DNA of 64,000 nucleotides from Gigaspora rosea (GCA_003550325.1 QKWP01001215.1:1-64000); one strand, 5' to 3'; counted from the first letter of the stretch, positions 22,115-33,385 are shown. Numbers and translations are program-made. Notes: generated from the sequence alone by a model not told the origin.

Positions 22115-22192
22115 AACTGCTTTTAGTAAAATTCAAACCAAAGACCTTGGCTATAAAGATTAAACATCTAGACCTCTAGACTATAGGGCCCC
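22115..22192 (-). ncRNA. tRNA-like sequence, possibly a tRNA-derived SINE head
   Basis: Read on the minus strand from 22192, GGGGCCC is followed by TAGTCTAGAGG, which fits the RNA polymerase III A box (TRGYNNARNNGG). About 40 bp later GGTTTGAATTT resembles the B box (GGTTCGANTCC). The spacing suits a tRNA-type promoter. The acceptor stem does not close well and the anticodon arm is poor, so it is not a working tRNA. A SINE head or tRNA pseudogene is the likely reading. Confidence 0.35.
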
Positions 22193-22274
22193 AACCCATT
22201 TCTATACTTTTTTTAATAATGCATATCTATATAAATTAATTTGTTTTTTATAATTTTTTTGAACTTTAATTAAA

Positions 22275-22970
22275 TATTTCTTGATACACACCTGACCAAA
22301 TTCGATAAACTTTTTTTTTAATTGTAAAAAGCAGTAGAATTAAAATAAAAATTTAATTAAATTTGATTAGAAGAAAGTTAAGATATTTTTAATCAAAGTT
22401 TGTAAAATTCTAAAATATCTATTAAATATAAGCTATAGAAAAAATTTGTTTATAATCTTTGATTAAAGATATCTTATCACTTACTTAACCAAATTCAATA
22501 ACTTTTTTGGTCTAATTGTAAAAAGCAATAGAATTAAAATAAAAAAAAGTTGATTGAATTTGATTAGAAAAGTGTCAAGATATTTTTAATCAAAGTTTTG
22601 TAAAATTCTAAATTATCTATCAAATATAAGCTATAGCAAAAAATTGTTTACAATTTTTGATTAAAGATGTTTTGATATCTATCTAATCAAATTCAATTAG
22701 CTTTTTTTGTTTAATTGTAAAAAGCAGTAAAATTAAAATAAAAAATGGTTATCAAATTTGATTAGAAAAGTGTCAAAATAGCTTCAATCAAAGTTTATAA
22801 AATTCTTAATTGTCTATCAAACATTAGCTATACAAAAAATTGTTTACAACCTTTGATTAAAGATATCTTGACACTCATCTAACCAATTCTGTTAATATTT
22901 TTTTTGTTTTAATTGTAGAAAGTAGTAGATTTAAAATAAAAAAAAAGTTTACCAAATCTAGGTGAGTTTT
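22275..22970 (+). repeat. Tandem ~200-bp repeat, 3.5 copies
   Basis: Copies begin near 22283, 22488, 22684 and 22880 (ACCAAATTC.ATAACTTTTTT, then TTTAATTGTAAAAAGCAGTA). Each unit is internally palindromic: AAGATATTTTTAATCAAAGT is mirrored by CTTTGATTAAAGATATCTT. Confidence 0.8.
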
Positions 22971-23359
22971 AACTACTCTAGTAGGTTTAGGTTGCAGATA
23001 ATTTAGATAGAATTAGTTTATCTATAGTCTGAGTCTTAATTCTTGTATAATAATTTGTAATTTGAGAAACCCTTTGAGGAATCTCACATATTTTATTAAT
23101 AAAGATAAAGGCAAAACCTCACCTTAACAACAAAAAAAAAATAAAAAATAAAAAAGTTAATCAGATTTGCTTATAAAGGTATCAAAATAACTTTAATTAT
23201 GTTTGTATATTTCTAAAAGATTTTATATAATTATAATCACAGATTTTTTTTAATGCAAACTATAATTATAGAGAAAGATGACTATAATATATATTAGTAA
23301 AATATATACTATATATTGCTAAAATAGTAAAGCTTGTAACTAAAATTTTTATAGTATCT

Positions 23360-24147
23360 CAAGGGCCCTAAACAATTTATATAAAGAGATGCAACAGTCC
23401 AGTTTGGTTCCTAAAAGAACTGTTAACATAGTATTTATGGTCCTGGTCTGGTTAGTCCTTTGGTCCTATAATGGTCTTTAAATGATTACATCAATCTTAA
23501 TACACAAGATTTTATTGGCCCAAAATTATGTAATTATTACTGTTAGATATAAAGAAATATCATATAATCTAAATTACACCTGATTAAGAAATTTGATAGG
23601 GTGATACAAACATCACAGTTATATTTACAAGGACCAGTTCAAAGACTAGTCCTTTAATGGTTCCATAGTTTTTATCAGTCCTGGTCTTGAACCAGTTCTG
23701 AACTGGTCTTTTTTAGAACTGATGCATCTCTATCTACATGATGTTATATTTGAAAAATTTCTAATATATGTCCTTTTTTAAAAAGGTTATATTTGAAAGT
23801 AGGTATTGGATAAAAAGGTTATATTTGAAAACAGATAATTACTAAGTAGAGTATATTTAAAATTATGCTAATGGAATAAGTATTTGAAAAGTGCTAATAA
23901 AAAATATAAAGTTATGTTTTGATTTAAAAATATTGTAAAGTGTTATTTGTTTTTTTTTTAGAGAATACAATATAGAAATCTTTTTTGAAAACAGACTTAT
24001 ATTTCGAAAAAGAATAAAAAAAATAAAATTTTTATCTATTAATTGAAATATTGAAATATAGATTATATATACTAATATAAAAGTGATAACCAAAAAAAAT
24101 TACTATGATGCTCAAATATAAGCTCATATAGATTGTTTGGGGTCCTG
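23360..24147. mobile_element. 788-bp hAT-like non-autonomous element, copy 2
   Basis: The left end CAAGGGCCCTAAACAATTTA and the reversed right end CAGGACCCCAAACAATCTAT. The satellite flanks TAGTATCT (23352-23359) and TAGTAACT (24148-24155) are an 8-bp duplication with one mismatch. Its right half shares TTATATTTGAAA and AAAAAGGTTATATTTG tracts with copy 1. It is nested in satellite array 3 and itself hosts the MITE at 23383-23731. Confidence 0.7.
23383..23731. mobile_element. ~349-bp MITE nested in the hAT-like element
   Basis: Inverted ends GAGATGCAACAGTCC and, reversed, GAGATGCATCAGTTC. The flanks ATTTATAT (23375-23382) and ATCTACAT (23732-23739) may be a decayed 8-bp duplication. The interior repeats GGTCCTGGTCTGG-like and CAGTTCTGAACTGGTC motifs. 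Confidence 0.6.
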
Positions 24148-24961
24148 TAGTAACTATAATAATTCCAATACAAGCAGTATACAAACTAATTTATTCTTAT
24201 AGTAATTTATAATACAGATTATGCAAACTTAACTATATATTATCATTAAATAGGTTTAGAACAGAATTTTGATAGTAATTTATAAATTCCAATACAAGCT
24301 AACTCTTATTACCAGAAAAGGCTTTATAATAACTTATAATATAATTCTAATACAAATAAACTTAATGATATAGAAAATAAAAGGCAATTTTAATACAAAC
24401 CATTTCTAACTAATACAGTAGTAACTAAAATAGTATGCTTTTATAAAAAAATTTTTTACAGTAACTTATGGTACAAATCACAATAATTATAATATATTAA
24501 TTTTGATTCAAACTAACTCAACCTTAATTACATATTATGATTACCAAAATAATAAGTTTTCAATACAAACTAACTAAATGCAAACTAACTCAACCATACT
24601 ATGGCTACAAGAATAGCAGATAAGTTTTACAGAAATTTCATGCATAATTCAGTAAAAATCATAAAAATTCTAATGCAAACTTATATAACCTTAAAAAATA
24701 TGCTGTAGTTATTAGAATTTCCAAAAAGAATGTTTTATTATAACAGATAACTTGGAATAAAAATTATAATAATATCAATATAAACTAACTTTAACTATTA
24801 TGTACTGTATTATCGCTTTGTTGTTTTAGTTTGATTTGACCACTATATAATTTTTGTAAGCATTATAAGCTTTACAATTACAATACAAGCAATTATCTAA
24901 ATTTTATTACTTTTTGTATTTTTATTATATTTAGTAAATAAATTTCAAAAAATATAGCATT

Positions 24962-25314
24962 TAATTAGCAATCCGCATAAGAACTATAGTATTATTATAT
25001 AGTTACTATAGCGCAAATTACTATGTATTTTATATAGTGATGAAATCTTTTTTTCCTCTAAACATATAAAAATTTTATATAGTTGTGAATTTTAAAATTT
25101 AAATATCTTATAATCTACTTAATCAATTTTAATAATTTTATTATTTTATATATAAAAATATCTTCGCTACATTTTTATTTAGTAAGTCAAAATATATTAG
25201 CATAATAAAAAAAATATTTAGCTATAGAGGAAAAGAAGATTTCATAATATATATAAATTTAATAGTAATTTGCGCATATAGAATTCTATCCTTCTTAGGC
25301 GAATTGGCAATTAA
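24962..25314. mobile_element. ~353-bp palindromic MITE downstream of the peptidase gene
   Basis: Outer ends TAATTAGCAATCCGCATAAG and, reversed, TTAATTGCCAATTCGCCTAA are related. Inner arms GCGCAAATTACTATGTATTT (from 25012) and its counterpart AATTTAATAGTAATTTGCGC (to 25275) are clear. It ends about 80 bp before the stop codon of the minus-strand peptidase gene, so it lies in the 3' flank. Confidence 0.6.
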
Positions 25315-25397
25315 ATAATTATATATATTGAAATCATTGTGATACCACTAGTTACAAAATAAAATATCTTAATGTCAACATAGAGTATACATTAACT

Positions 25398-27621
25398 TTA
25401 ATTATTTAAAAGTTCAGCAGCCTTACTCCATAATATGGAAGGATCCCTGGCACTTTCATCATCATAATAAAGCCTATATTTAGCAGGTCTATATGAAAAT
25501 TCTAAAACTTTATTTGTAAAAATATTATAAGCCTCAATTACAGTAACTGACAGCCCAGCCAATACCGGAAAATTGATATTATCATTATAAGAAATAACTT
25601 GCCCACCAGGAAAAGATGAAAATGATAAAGGAGTATTATAGAAACCACCAACAGAGACAGTTGAAAATTGGCCTATTTCAGCTAAATATAGTGAGAACTG
25701 TGCACAGGCAGACCCACAATACCCATTAGTTAAAATTATAGTATTGTCTTTTGTCCATGGATATTTCTTAGTACCATTAATTATCTTTAATAAATCACTA
25801 TTAAGCTTAAAGTTAAATTTGCTAGAATATCTTGATGTTGTGCCACCTCTTTGAATATAATTATTGCCTATAAAATCTTCTGTACTAGAAAAATTTTCTC
25901 TCGAAGGAAATGAGAGAAGCCTGTTTGGATCAAAGAATTTACCAGGACCTATCATTTGTTCAGTGATGTTTGTAATTTTTTGATCATTTGGAAAAAAGCT
26001 ACTATTATTTGACGGAAGCAGGAGAGCACTTATGACTTGGGGTATATAAGCAATGCCACCTGCATTATTCGATAAATCTAGAACAAGCTGTTAAAAAAAT
26101 AAAAATATTTAAATGAATTTATTAGATGAAAATTATATAACAAATGCTTTATTAAATTTTATACCTTTTTAGCATTTTTTTCATATAATAATTGAAAACC
26201 ATTCTGTATTTCACGCAGTTGATCAATATCAAAATTCAAGCTAGTAAATTGGGCAACACCGATATCATCAACCAAGGAAAAATAAGCATCTCCTACACTT
26301 AATACTAACTTAGCTTGAGATGCAGTAATATGATTAAAAGTTGATTTTGAAATTAATTTCTTATTTTTCATAAACTGAAATGGTTTAGACTGAGATGATT
26401 TAGGTAGACAATTTTGATCAAAATAGCTTTTAGTATCATTAAAATCTTTGGTATTGCCAAAGAAGTTTATGTTCCATTCCCTAACGAAATTACGTTTTTC
26501 AGGACAAGATAATGTATAATTAATATTAGAGATTTCAGGCAAATCCCATCTATGTGCAAATATGTTAGAACCTCCAGCATCAACAAAATTATTATTGACT
26601 GGAATAATTGAGACTAGTGCTCGATTAAACCGAACTCCTAGATCCCTTAAATTTATGAGTTTCCAATTAGCAAATTCCTTGATTACTTCTAGTGCATTCT
26701 GACCATTTATTTCTGTCACTTCGCAATTGTTATTTGATGGATCTAGAAAGTCTTGCATGATCTAAATAATATAAGAACATTTAAAAAAATGTTTATATAT
26801 GCTAATTATTTTATAATATAAAAAGAATATATATACCTTAATTTTCTATTATTGTGTCAAAAATATTATATAAATAATTAATTTCAATTATATAAGTAAC
26901 AGTTTTACGCTGTATAAGGTTATAGTTACCTGCTGTTTATCAGGTGTGACCATTGAATATAAAGTTAATGATTGAGAGAATTCAATGTCGTTATAACATC
27001 CAAATCGCAAAGTTGTATGAGCGTCTCTTAATTGATAAACTAATTCTCTTACTGTCATCTAAATATTTAGAACTATATGTCAGCATTTTGCTATTATTCA
27101 AAGTGAAATTAAAGTCATTTTGGTCTTCTAGCACTTATATACATACCATAAATTCAAAATCAGAATTAAAACTTTTGTTACGTAATAAGTTCAATTCTTT
27201 CACCAAGTCTGTAGGTTCAAAACTAAAACCATTTGCGGGTTCTTCTTTGGCTTGGTCTAGATAAATATAGAAATTTAACATAACCCCTTCAACAACATCG
27301 ATCATCTTTTATAAAAATAGTTATATTAATATATACAAAATGTACTTAAGTATTAAATAAACTTAATATTTCACAAATTTATCAATAATATTTTACTTGT
27401 TTTGCTCGTTCAGCATCATACTTGATTCCTTCATAACATGCTTTAACATCATCATAACTAGGTGAAGAAATAGTTTGGGCTAACCTTGTGCACCCATCTT
27501 CTACTTTATTTTTTACTTCCGATCGTGGAACAAAATACGGTTCTGAAGGCAATGAATAAAGAATTATTAATGCAATAAGAAGTCCAATTTTATTAAATGT
27601 TTGAAAACTTGATGTAATCAT
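25398..27621 (-). CDS. S41-family peptidase, secreted, five exons
   Basis: Exons on the minus strand are 27621-27397, 27305-27147, 27058-26930, 26761-26165 and 26087-25398. All four introns (91, 88, 168 and 77 bp) start GT, end AG and are in phase 0, giving 599 residues with no break. Residues 13-24 (GLLIALIILYSL) form a signal-peptide core, so secretion is likely. S41 peptidases use a Ser nucleophile. Here TNGYCGSACAQFS places it at Ser496, preceded by the strand VLDLSNNAGG (residues 372-381). RDAHT puts a likely catalytic His at 142, and DDESARDP supplies a candidate Glu at 581, as in the His-Ser-Glu triad of CPAF-like S41 enzymes. The region between (172-370) is the less conserved central part. 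The substrate is unknown. The start is chosen because it opens directly on the signal peptide. An 83-bp tandem duplication lies just upstream. Confidence 0.93.
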
Positions 27622-27634
27622 GATTATTAGTTTT

Positions 27635-27800
27635 ATTAAAAAAATTATTTATTAATAAATTTTTTATATGAATTTATAAATGCGTAAAATGAATTAAAAA
27701 AAAGGTAATTAATTTTAATTAAAAAAATTATTTATTAATAAATTTTTTATATGAATTTATAAATGCGTAAAATGAATTAAAAAAAAGGTAATTAATTTTA
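27635..27800. promoter_or_regulatory. Perfect 83-bp tandem duplication upstream of the peptidase start
   Basis: Bases 27635-27717 and 27718-27800 are the same 83-bp sequence twice, with AAAAAAATTATTTATTAATA and AATGCGTAAAATGAATT in each. The first copy begins 14 bp before the peptidase ATG, so the whole proximal promoter and leader are doubled. Identity suggests it is recent, or an assembly artefact. Confidence 0.8.
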
Positions 27801-28330
27801 ATTAAAGTTTGCAATTTTTAGTTTGCATCATCGTGAATTCAAAAGATCTTTCAGTACGAATGTTGAAACTTTAAAATGGAATTTTAATTCACAATAGACA
27901 ATACAAAACTCTAAATTTGAATGATTTAGGTGTGTGACCCGGGTCAAGATATAACCATTCGGATATAAACCATGTATTTACTGTTAAATGATATTGATAT
28001 CGATAATATCACAGTTTATCACAGAGAAAGCCACGCATGTGATCCGCTAGTGATCACACGCATGATCCCGTAAGCATGGGATCTTTTTGACTGCACACAA
28101 GATATTTGGTATAACTTGGGCCATTGGCCTATTTATACTAGGAAACTAGAAAACCCAAAAACCATCAAAGTTGAGGTTGAGAGAAAATTTTGTCGAGTGT
28201 TCTGGAAAGTTCCGAATATGTATGATACAATCAACATATCAATTGTTACTAGTTATCAAATTTTGCAACTAATATTTCTCGCAAAAATTGATAAAGTATT
28301 TCTTCTTGCATCTTCAAGTAGAATGCAAAT
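27801..28330. other. Peptidase upstream region with palindromes, no gene
   Basis: Contains GTGACCCGGGTCAAG at 27933, TGATATTGATATCGATAATATCA at about 27991-28013 and CATGTGATCCGCTAGTGATCACACGCATGATCC at 28036-28068. These short imperfect palindromes could be TIR remnants or regulatory sites. An open frame at 28116-28415 has no recognisable features and runs into a repeat. Confidence 0.4.
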
Positions 28331-28332
28331 TA

Positions 28333-28400
28333 GGCCGTTTGCAGTTAAAGTTTCGTTTAACGTTATTTTTTTGAAATTTGTACGGGGGGCGGGGAAAAAA
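28333..28400. mobile_element. Partial copy of the GGCCGCTTG MITE
   Basis: GGCCGTTTGCAGTTAAAGTT, then TCGTTTAACGTTATTTTTTT and a G-run, match the left end of the element at 28576. The other end is missing or lies beyond the minisatellite that follows. Confidence 0.5.
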
Positions 28401-28421
28401 TTAAACAAACATTAAAATTAA

Positions 28422-28492
28422 ACAAGGTTCAAATGAACCTAAATCAGGTTCAAATGAACCTAATTCAGGTCCATATAAACCTAAATTAGTTT
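28422..28492. repeat. AGGTTCAAATGAACCTAA minisatellite
   Basis: Three units of a ~23-bp repeat whose core AGGTTCAAATGAACCT is a perfect palindrome. The third unit is degenerate. Confidence 0.75.
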
Positions 28493-28575
28493 TATTGAGC
28501 AAAATTAATTTAAAGTTTTATATAATCTAATTAGCGTTCAAATATAAAAATTTATTTAAAATTTTTTAATACATA

Positions 28576-28808
28576 GGCCGCTTGGAGTTGAAATTTCGCT
28601 TAACGTTATTTTTTTTTTCGTATTCACGGGGGGAGGGGAAAATTAAACATAAAAAATAAACATATAGTATACCGAAAAATCCCGATTATAACCGAAAACT
28701 TCCGATCACGTGCCGACCTAATTTGTCACCTCTATTTGTTTAATTTTAGGGGGGGCTCAGGGGTGGAGGGGGGGTAATGTTAAACGAAAGTTTTACTTCA
28801 AGCGGCCT
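28576..28808. mobile_element. 233-bp MITE with G-rich interior ends
   Basis: Ends GGCCGCTTGGAGTTGAAATT, then TCGCTTAACGTTA, and, reversed, GGCCGCTTGAAGTAAAACTT, then TCGTTTAACATTA, followed inward by G-runs or C-runs. TA precedes the left end (28574-28575), and TA follows after one extra T on the right. There is no coding capacity. Confidence 0.7.
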
Positions 28809-29026
28809 TAGAGTAAAATGAAAAAGAATCAAAATACTGCAGAACTTTAGATCGGTGATAAAAAAAAGCAAATGGGAAAATCACTATTCTTACCATTCTT
28901 ATTACCTTAATATAAGCGATACTAGGAAACAACTATTAAAGGATCCGAGAGACTGTACATAGTGTATTTCTAATTGTTGTTGATTTTCTGATCAACTAAA
29001 AATTAATAACATATTGGTTGATTTTT

Positions 29027-29108
29027 GGAATTGCTAATAACTTTTGATCTACTAATCCGCTTTTTGTTACCAAAATGGATTAGTAGATCAAAAGTTATTA
29101 GCAATTCC
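29027..29108. repeat. Perfect 32-bp-arm hairpin
   Basis: 29027-29058 (GGAATTGCTAATAACTTTTG, then ATCTACTAATCC) is exactly mirrored by 29077-29108, with an 18-base loop. The arms resemble the TAACTTTTGATCTACTAGGC parts of the 11100-12381 foldback element, so this may be a mini-derivative. Confidence 0.85.
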
Positions 29109-29164
29109 GATATGAGCAATTCCGATATGAAATGATTTACATTATAACAATCCGATTTTTTAAC

Positions 29165-29345
29165 GTTATTTTATGTTTGTTTTTATCAGTGCGATCACGT
29201 TTCTTGTGAAACATGAAATGTGGTATTACTGTTTGGGATTCGACCTTATGTGTGTCGCTTTTGCGAATTTTTGGAGAATTCTTTTTTGGTAATGGTTACG
29301 ATTTTCATTTATCCGTTATTGGAAAGAGGCTAAGATTTTCAGCAT
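29165..29345 (+). repeat. Dispersed repeat shared with 39412-39545
   Basis: Both copies have CGATCACGTTT or CGGTCACGTTT, a TTTGGGATTCGAC-like or GGGTTTGACTTTGC-like part, and GGTAATGGTTACGATTTTCATTT or GGTAATGATTTTCATTT, in the same orientation. The copy at 39412 lies immediately outside the hAT element, so this sequence probably belongs to the Helitron-like unit the hAT entered. Confidence 0.6.
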
Positions 29346-29347
29346 CC

Positions 29348-29670
29348 ACTTATTTGCGCGGGTAATACAAGCTCCTGGAGAGGAAATAGCCAATCGGAGA
29401 GTGCAAATTTTGACTATTCCGGATCAGCCCGACGAAGAATTCGAACACGCGTAAAAGAAGAAAAAAGCGAAAATACGCAAAAACTAATGTTTAAATCGAT
29501 CTTGGCGCACTAATTAAAAATGACGGAATGAAATTTTACTTATATTAAGTATCACTCTAACCCTATAGCCTCTAACGTTAAGGCCTTAACCCTAAATTTT
29601 TATCTCGCGCACTTAGTTTATTTACAAAATCGGATTCCTTTTTTATTTTGTGTTACCCGCGCAAATAAGT
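29348..29670. mobile_element. 323-bp MITE with perfect 18-bp terminal repeats
   Basis: ACTTATTTGCGCGGGTAA at 29348-29365 is exactly reversed at 29653-29670. The interior has a CGAATTCG/CGCG-rich part and a TAACCCTATAGCC..CTTAACCCTAAA tract. The target duplication is not obvious. Confidence 0.75.
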
Positions 29671-29692
29671 AAAATGAGATTTTCATAACTAA

Positions 29693-29723
29693 CTAGTATA
29701 ACAGGTGGCGCTTACTCGCCACC
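29693..29723 (-). other. Helitron-like 3' terminus (minus strand)
   Basis: Read on the minus strand: GGTGGCG, a six-base loop and CGCCACC, then nine bases to CTAG (29696-29693), next base T. It closely matches the terminus at 7689-7718 (CGCCACCTGTTA.ACTAG). Confidence 0.65.
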
Positions 29724-31319
29724 CTATTTTATTCATTACATTTGTAGTGAGATATAGTATAAATTGAAATTATATAATTTCACTATAAAAAAATCATGTT
29801 TTCTATTATACATTAATGTAAAAAATTGATACAAAAGTACCACTATCCTGGTGATACATGTTATATAGTTAAGGTTAAGCCAGTTTGCATTGGAGTTATC
29901 ATGAATTCTATAATATTATACTATAAAGGACACTGTTAAAGATCTTGCTATTCTGTCAACACACAGTGCATGATTAAGGTTTCATTAAAATTATTGTAAT
30001 TTCTACTATAAAAAGTCTGTTATAGAACTTAATTATTCTGGTGAAATATAGTATTGATAAGGGTTGTATTAATTTTTACTGTGAGTTTATAAAAATTCTT
30101 TACTTGCTATTCTGGTGATACATGACATGTGGTAAAGGTTAAGTAATTTGCATTGGAAATAATGCAATTTTATATGTAATAAGGTATCATAAAAAATTCT
30201 GTTACAGAGCTTACTATTCTAGTGATATTGTATGTGGTTAAGGTTGAGTAAGTTTGCATTAAAATTATCATGTTTTCTATTATAAGTTACTATAAAAAGT
30301 TTTATTATAGAATCTGCTATTCTGGTAGCACAATATGTAACTAAAGTTGAGTTAGTGCATTGAAATTATTTTTAATTAACTATAAAAAATTCTGTTGCAA
30401 ATCTTGCTATTTTGGTAATACAATATATGGTAGTTGAGTTGGTTTGATTCAAATTATTATGATTTTTATTAATAAGAATTACTGTAAAAATTTTTACTTG
30501 CTATTCCAACAATACATAGTATGTTGGTAAGGTTGAATTAGTTACCAATGTAAATTACTGTACAAAATTTTATTACAGGAACTACTATTCTGGTGATACA
30601 CAGTTTTATAGTTATGTTGAATTAGTACACATTGTAAAATTACTAAAAAATATAGAATTTACTTGTATTTCAATGATACAATATGCAGCTAAAGTTGGGT
30701 TGGTTTTATTCGAATTATTATAATTTATATTAAGAGTTACTGTAAAAAATTCTGTCATATAGCATGCGAATAAAGGTTGAGTTAGTTTACACTATAAGGT
30801 ACTATAAAAAAAATTTGGTTATAGAACTTGCTATTCTGGCAATAGTATATGGTTAAGGTTGAATTAGCTGTATTGTAAAATTACTGTAAAAAATTATATT
30901 GCAGAACTTACTTGAAACAAATCTTATTGATACAATATGTTTATCAGTTAGGGTTAAGCTAGTTTGTATTAAGAGTTACTATAAGAAATTTTATTACAAA
31001 ACTTACTATTTAGTGATATATAATAGTAGTTAAAAGTTAGTTAATTTGCATTGGAATTATATAATTTTATCATAATTCTTATTTTAATTGCTATAAAAAT
31101 TCTTTTACAAAATTACTTATTATTCAAGTAATATACAGTACAGTATATAGTTAAAATTGAATTAACTTGCATTAAAGTTATATATGATGTAAGCAACTGT
31201 AAAAAGTGTATAGTAATTAAAGTTAAGCAAAGTATCTTGATTTTCATCAACTTGCTATTCTGATAAGTATTGTAATTTATAATAAAAATTTCATTACAGT
31301 TCTTACTTACTATATTTAC

Positions 31320-31651
31320 ATAAAATAACATGCACCTGCGCATTATGTTGAGGAGATGCACATTATTTCGAGTACACGCATGGATGTTATTTCAGGGTAA
31401 AGGTCTAATTTCTGCAAAATTGTGAGTTATATATGAGTTATGTATAACAAACTGGTATTTTTAATTTTATATACAGCCTTTCTGAACTAAGTCAGATTTT
31501 TGGCTAAAAACTTCTTGTTTCTACTTTGAATTTTATTTCAACAGATTATTAATTCGCCTGTAAAGTGTCTGTTATTTCAGGATGCACATAGGTGTTATTT
31601 TGAAACCAACTATGCTATTTTAAAGTCCATGTGCATTATTTTGCATAAATA
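31320..31651. mobile_element. ~330-bp MITE related to 4144-4260
   Basis: The right end GTGCATTATTTTGCATAAAT, then ACGGTA, matches the right end of the 117-bp element in array 1. The left end (TGCACCTGCGCATTATGTTG) is decayed. It is larger than its relative. Confidence 0.45.
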
Positions 31652-31841
31652 CGGTACTACATATTCTGGTAATATACAGTATATAGTTAAAGTTAATTAG
31701 CTTGCAACATAAGTTACTTTAAAAATTTTGTTATAAACTTACTTACTATTCTGATGATACACAGTATGTGAATAAGGTTGAAGTAGTTTGAATTGTATGT
31801 TACTAAAAATTTTGTTACAGAACTTACATGCTATTTTAGTA

Positions 31842-31993
31842 AGGGCAGTGTCATTAATCACCTGATTATTTTTTATCAGAGGCCTACCCCTCTCCATCTT
31901 CCTTAATATATAAATAGTCAGGTTCTTATATATAATTTTAACTTTTTTTACCCCCTTCCCCCCTAAAAAATCACCTGATTTTTGTTACTCCCC
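31842..31993. mobile_element. 152-bp TA-flanked MITE, copy 2 (partner at 6016)
   Basis: Reverse-oriented copy of the 6016-6164 element, with TA at 31840-31841 and 31994-31995. It interrupts a different part of the satellite unit, so it is an independent insertion rather than a product of array copying. Confidence 0.8.
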
Positions 31994-33234
31994 TAAATTA
32001 CAGTATAGGATTTGTTTATAAGAAATTCTATTATGGGTTGATGTTAAAATTTAGTTATAGAACTTAATAATTTAGAAATATAGTATATAGTTAGGGTTGA
32101 TTTAGTACATATTAGGCTATACAATTTTAACTAATTGTTTTTTATAACCTGGCTGGGTCATATTTTGGAAATTTTTTAAAAAATGTTTTTATATGTTCTA
32201 ATAATCAGGTAGATTTCAAAAAACTTTTTTTAAAAATTTTATAAAATTTTATAGACTGGTCAGATTATTTTTAAAATTTTATTTTATAAGAAACAAAAAA
32301 ATAACTTTTATAGCTTTATGAGTTATTGTAAAAAATTTTATTATAGAACTTACTTACTACTTTTGTAACACAGTATGTAAAATAATTTGTAATGTGAGTT
32401 ACTGTAAAAAAAAACTTACTCACTATTCTACCACTCACAAATGTAATTAAAATTGAGTTATTATATTTTTTATCATAAGCAACTGTAAAATTTTGTTATA
32501 GAACATAGTTATAGCTAAGATTATATTAGAATTATCATAATTTTTATTATAAGTTACTATAAAAATTATATTACTGAACTTAGTTGCTATTCCAATAACA
32601 CAAATAATTTTTTAGTTTTATATTAAAATTATTATTTTGTAAGTTACTAAAAAATGTTCTAATATTGAACTATTTACTATTACAGTAGTATTACAGTATA
32701 TAATTAAGACTACATTAGTTTAAATTTGAATTATCATAATTTTTAATAAGTTACTATAAAAAATTTTGGTGCAGCCTTATTTGCTATTTTAGTAAAATAC
32801 AATATAAGGTCAATATTGAGTTATAGTTTTTATATGATTTTATTGTGAATCATCATAAAATCCTGCTACAAAACTTATTTGTCATCATCCTAGTAACACA
32901 CAGTTGTAACTTAATTTCTATTATAAGCTACTATAAAAAATTCTGTTATAGAACTTACTTGTTATTTAATAATATACAGTATATAGTTAAAGTTGAAATA
33001 GTTAGTATTGGGATTATCATGTTTTTTATTGTGTGTTAACTTTAAAATATTCTGCTACAAAAATTACTTACTATATAGATAATATACAGCATGTGGTTAA
33101 AATTGAGTCAGCATTAGGGTTACTATAAAAAATACTGTACTATTTTAGTAAAGTTAGATTGCATTGGGAATTATTATGCATTCTATTGTAATTACTATAA
33201 AAAATTGTTGTAGAACTTACTATTATGGTGGTAT

Positions 33235-33385
33235 TGGATAAAAAGTTAAAGGCAACAGGATAAAAGAGAAGATCTATATGGGATGAAGTATTCTGAAGGA
33301 ATTCAATTTAATGATGTAAGAGCACCAGTAAAAAGCCAAAAACAAAGGTAAAGCAACTTTGGAAGGCATGGGTATAATAGCCACA
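33235..33385. other. Non-satellite insertion in array 2
   Basis: About 150 bp of purine-rich sequence (AAAGAGAAGATCTATATGGG, GGAATTCAATTTAATGATGT) breaks the satellite pattern. No terminal repeats or family are recognised. It could be a scrap of coding sequence. Confidence 0.35.

Larger units (their letters stand above)
23240..24830 (+). repeat. Satellite array 3, fragment of the ~109-bp satellite
   Basis: 23240-23359 and 24148-24830 hold degenerate units in the same orientation as array 1 (TAATTCCAATACAA, CTTATAATACAGATTATG, ATTACCAGAAAAGG). They are split by the hAT-like element at 23360-24147. No hairpin/CTAG end is seen here. Confidence 0.75.

Noticed and set aside
28116..28415. 99-residue plus-strand frame upstream of the peptidase gene
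   Set aside because: No domain or signal, A/T-driven composition, and it runs into a partial MITE copy at 28333.
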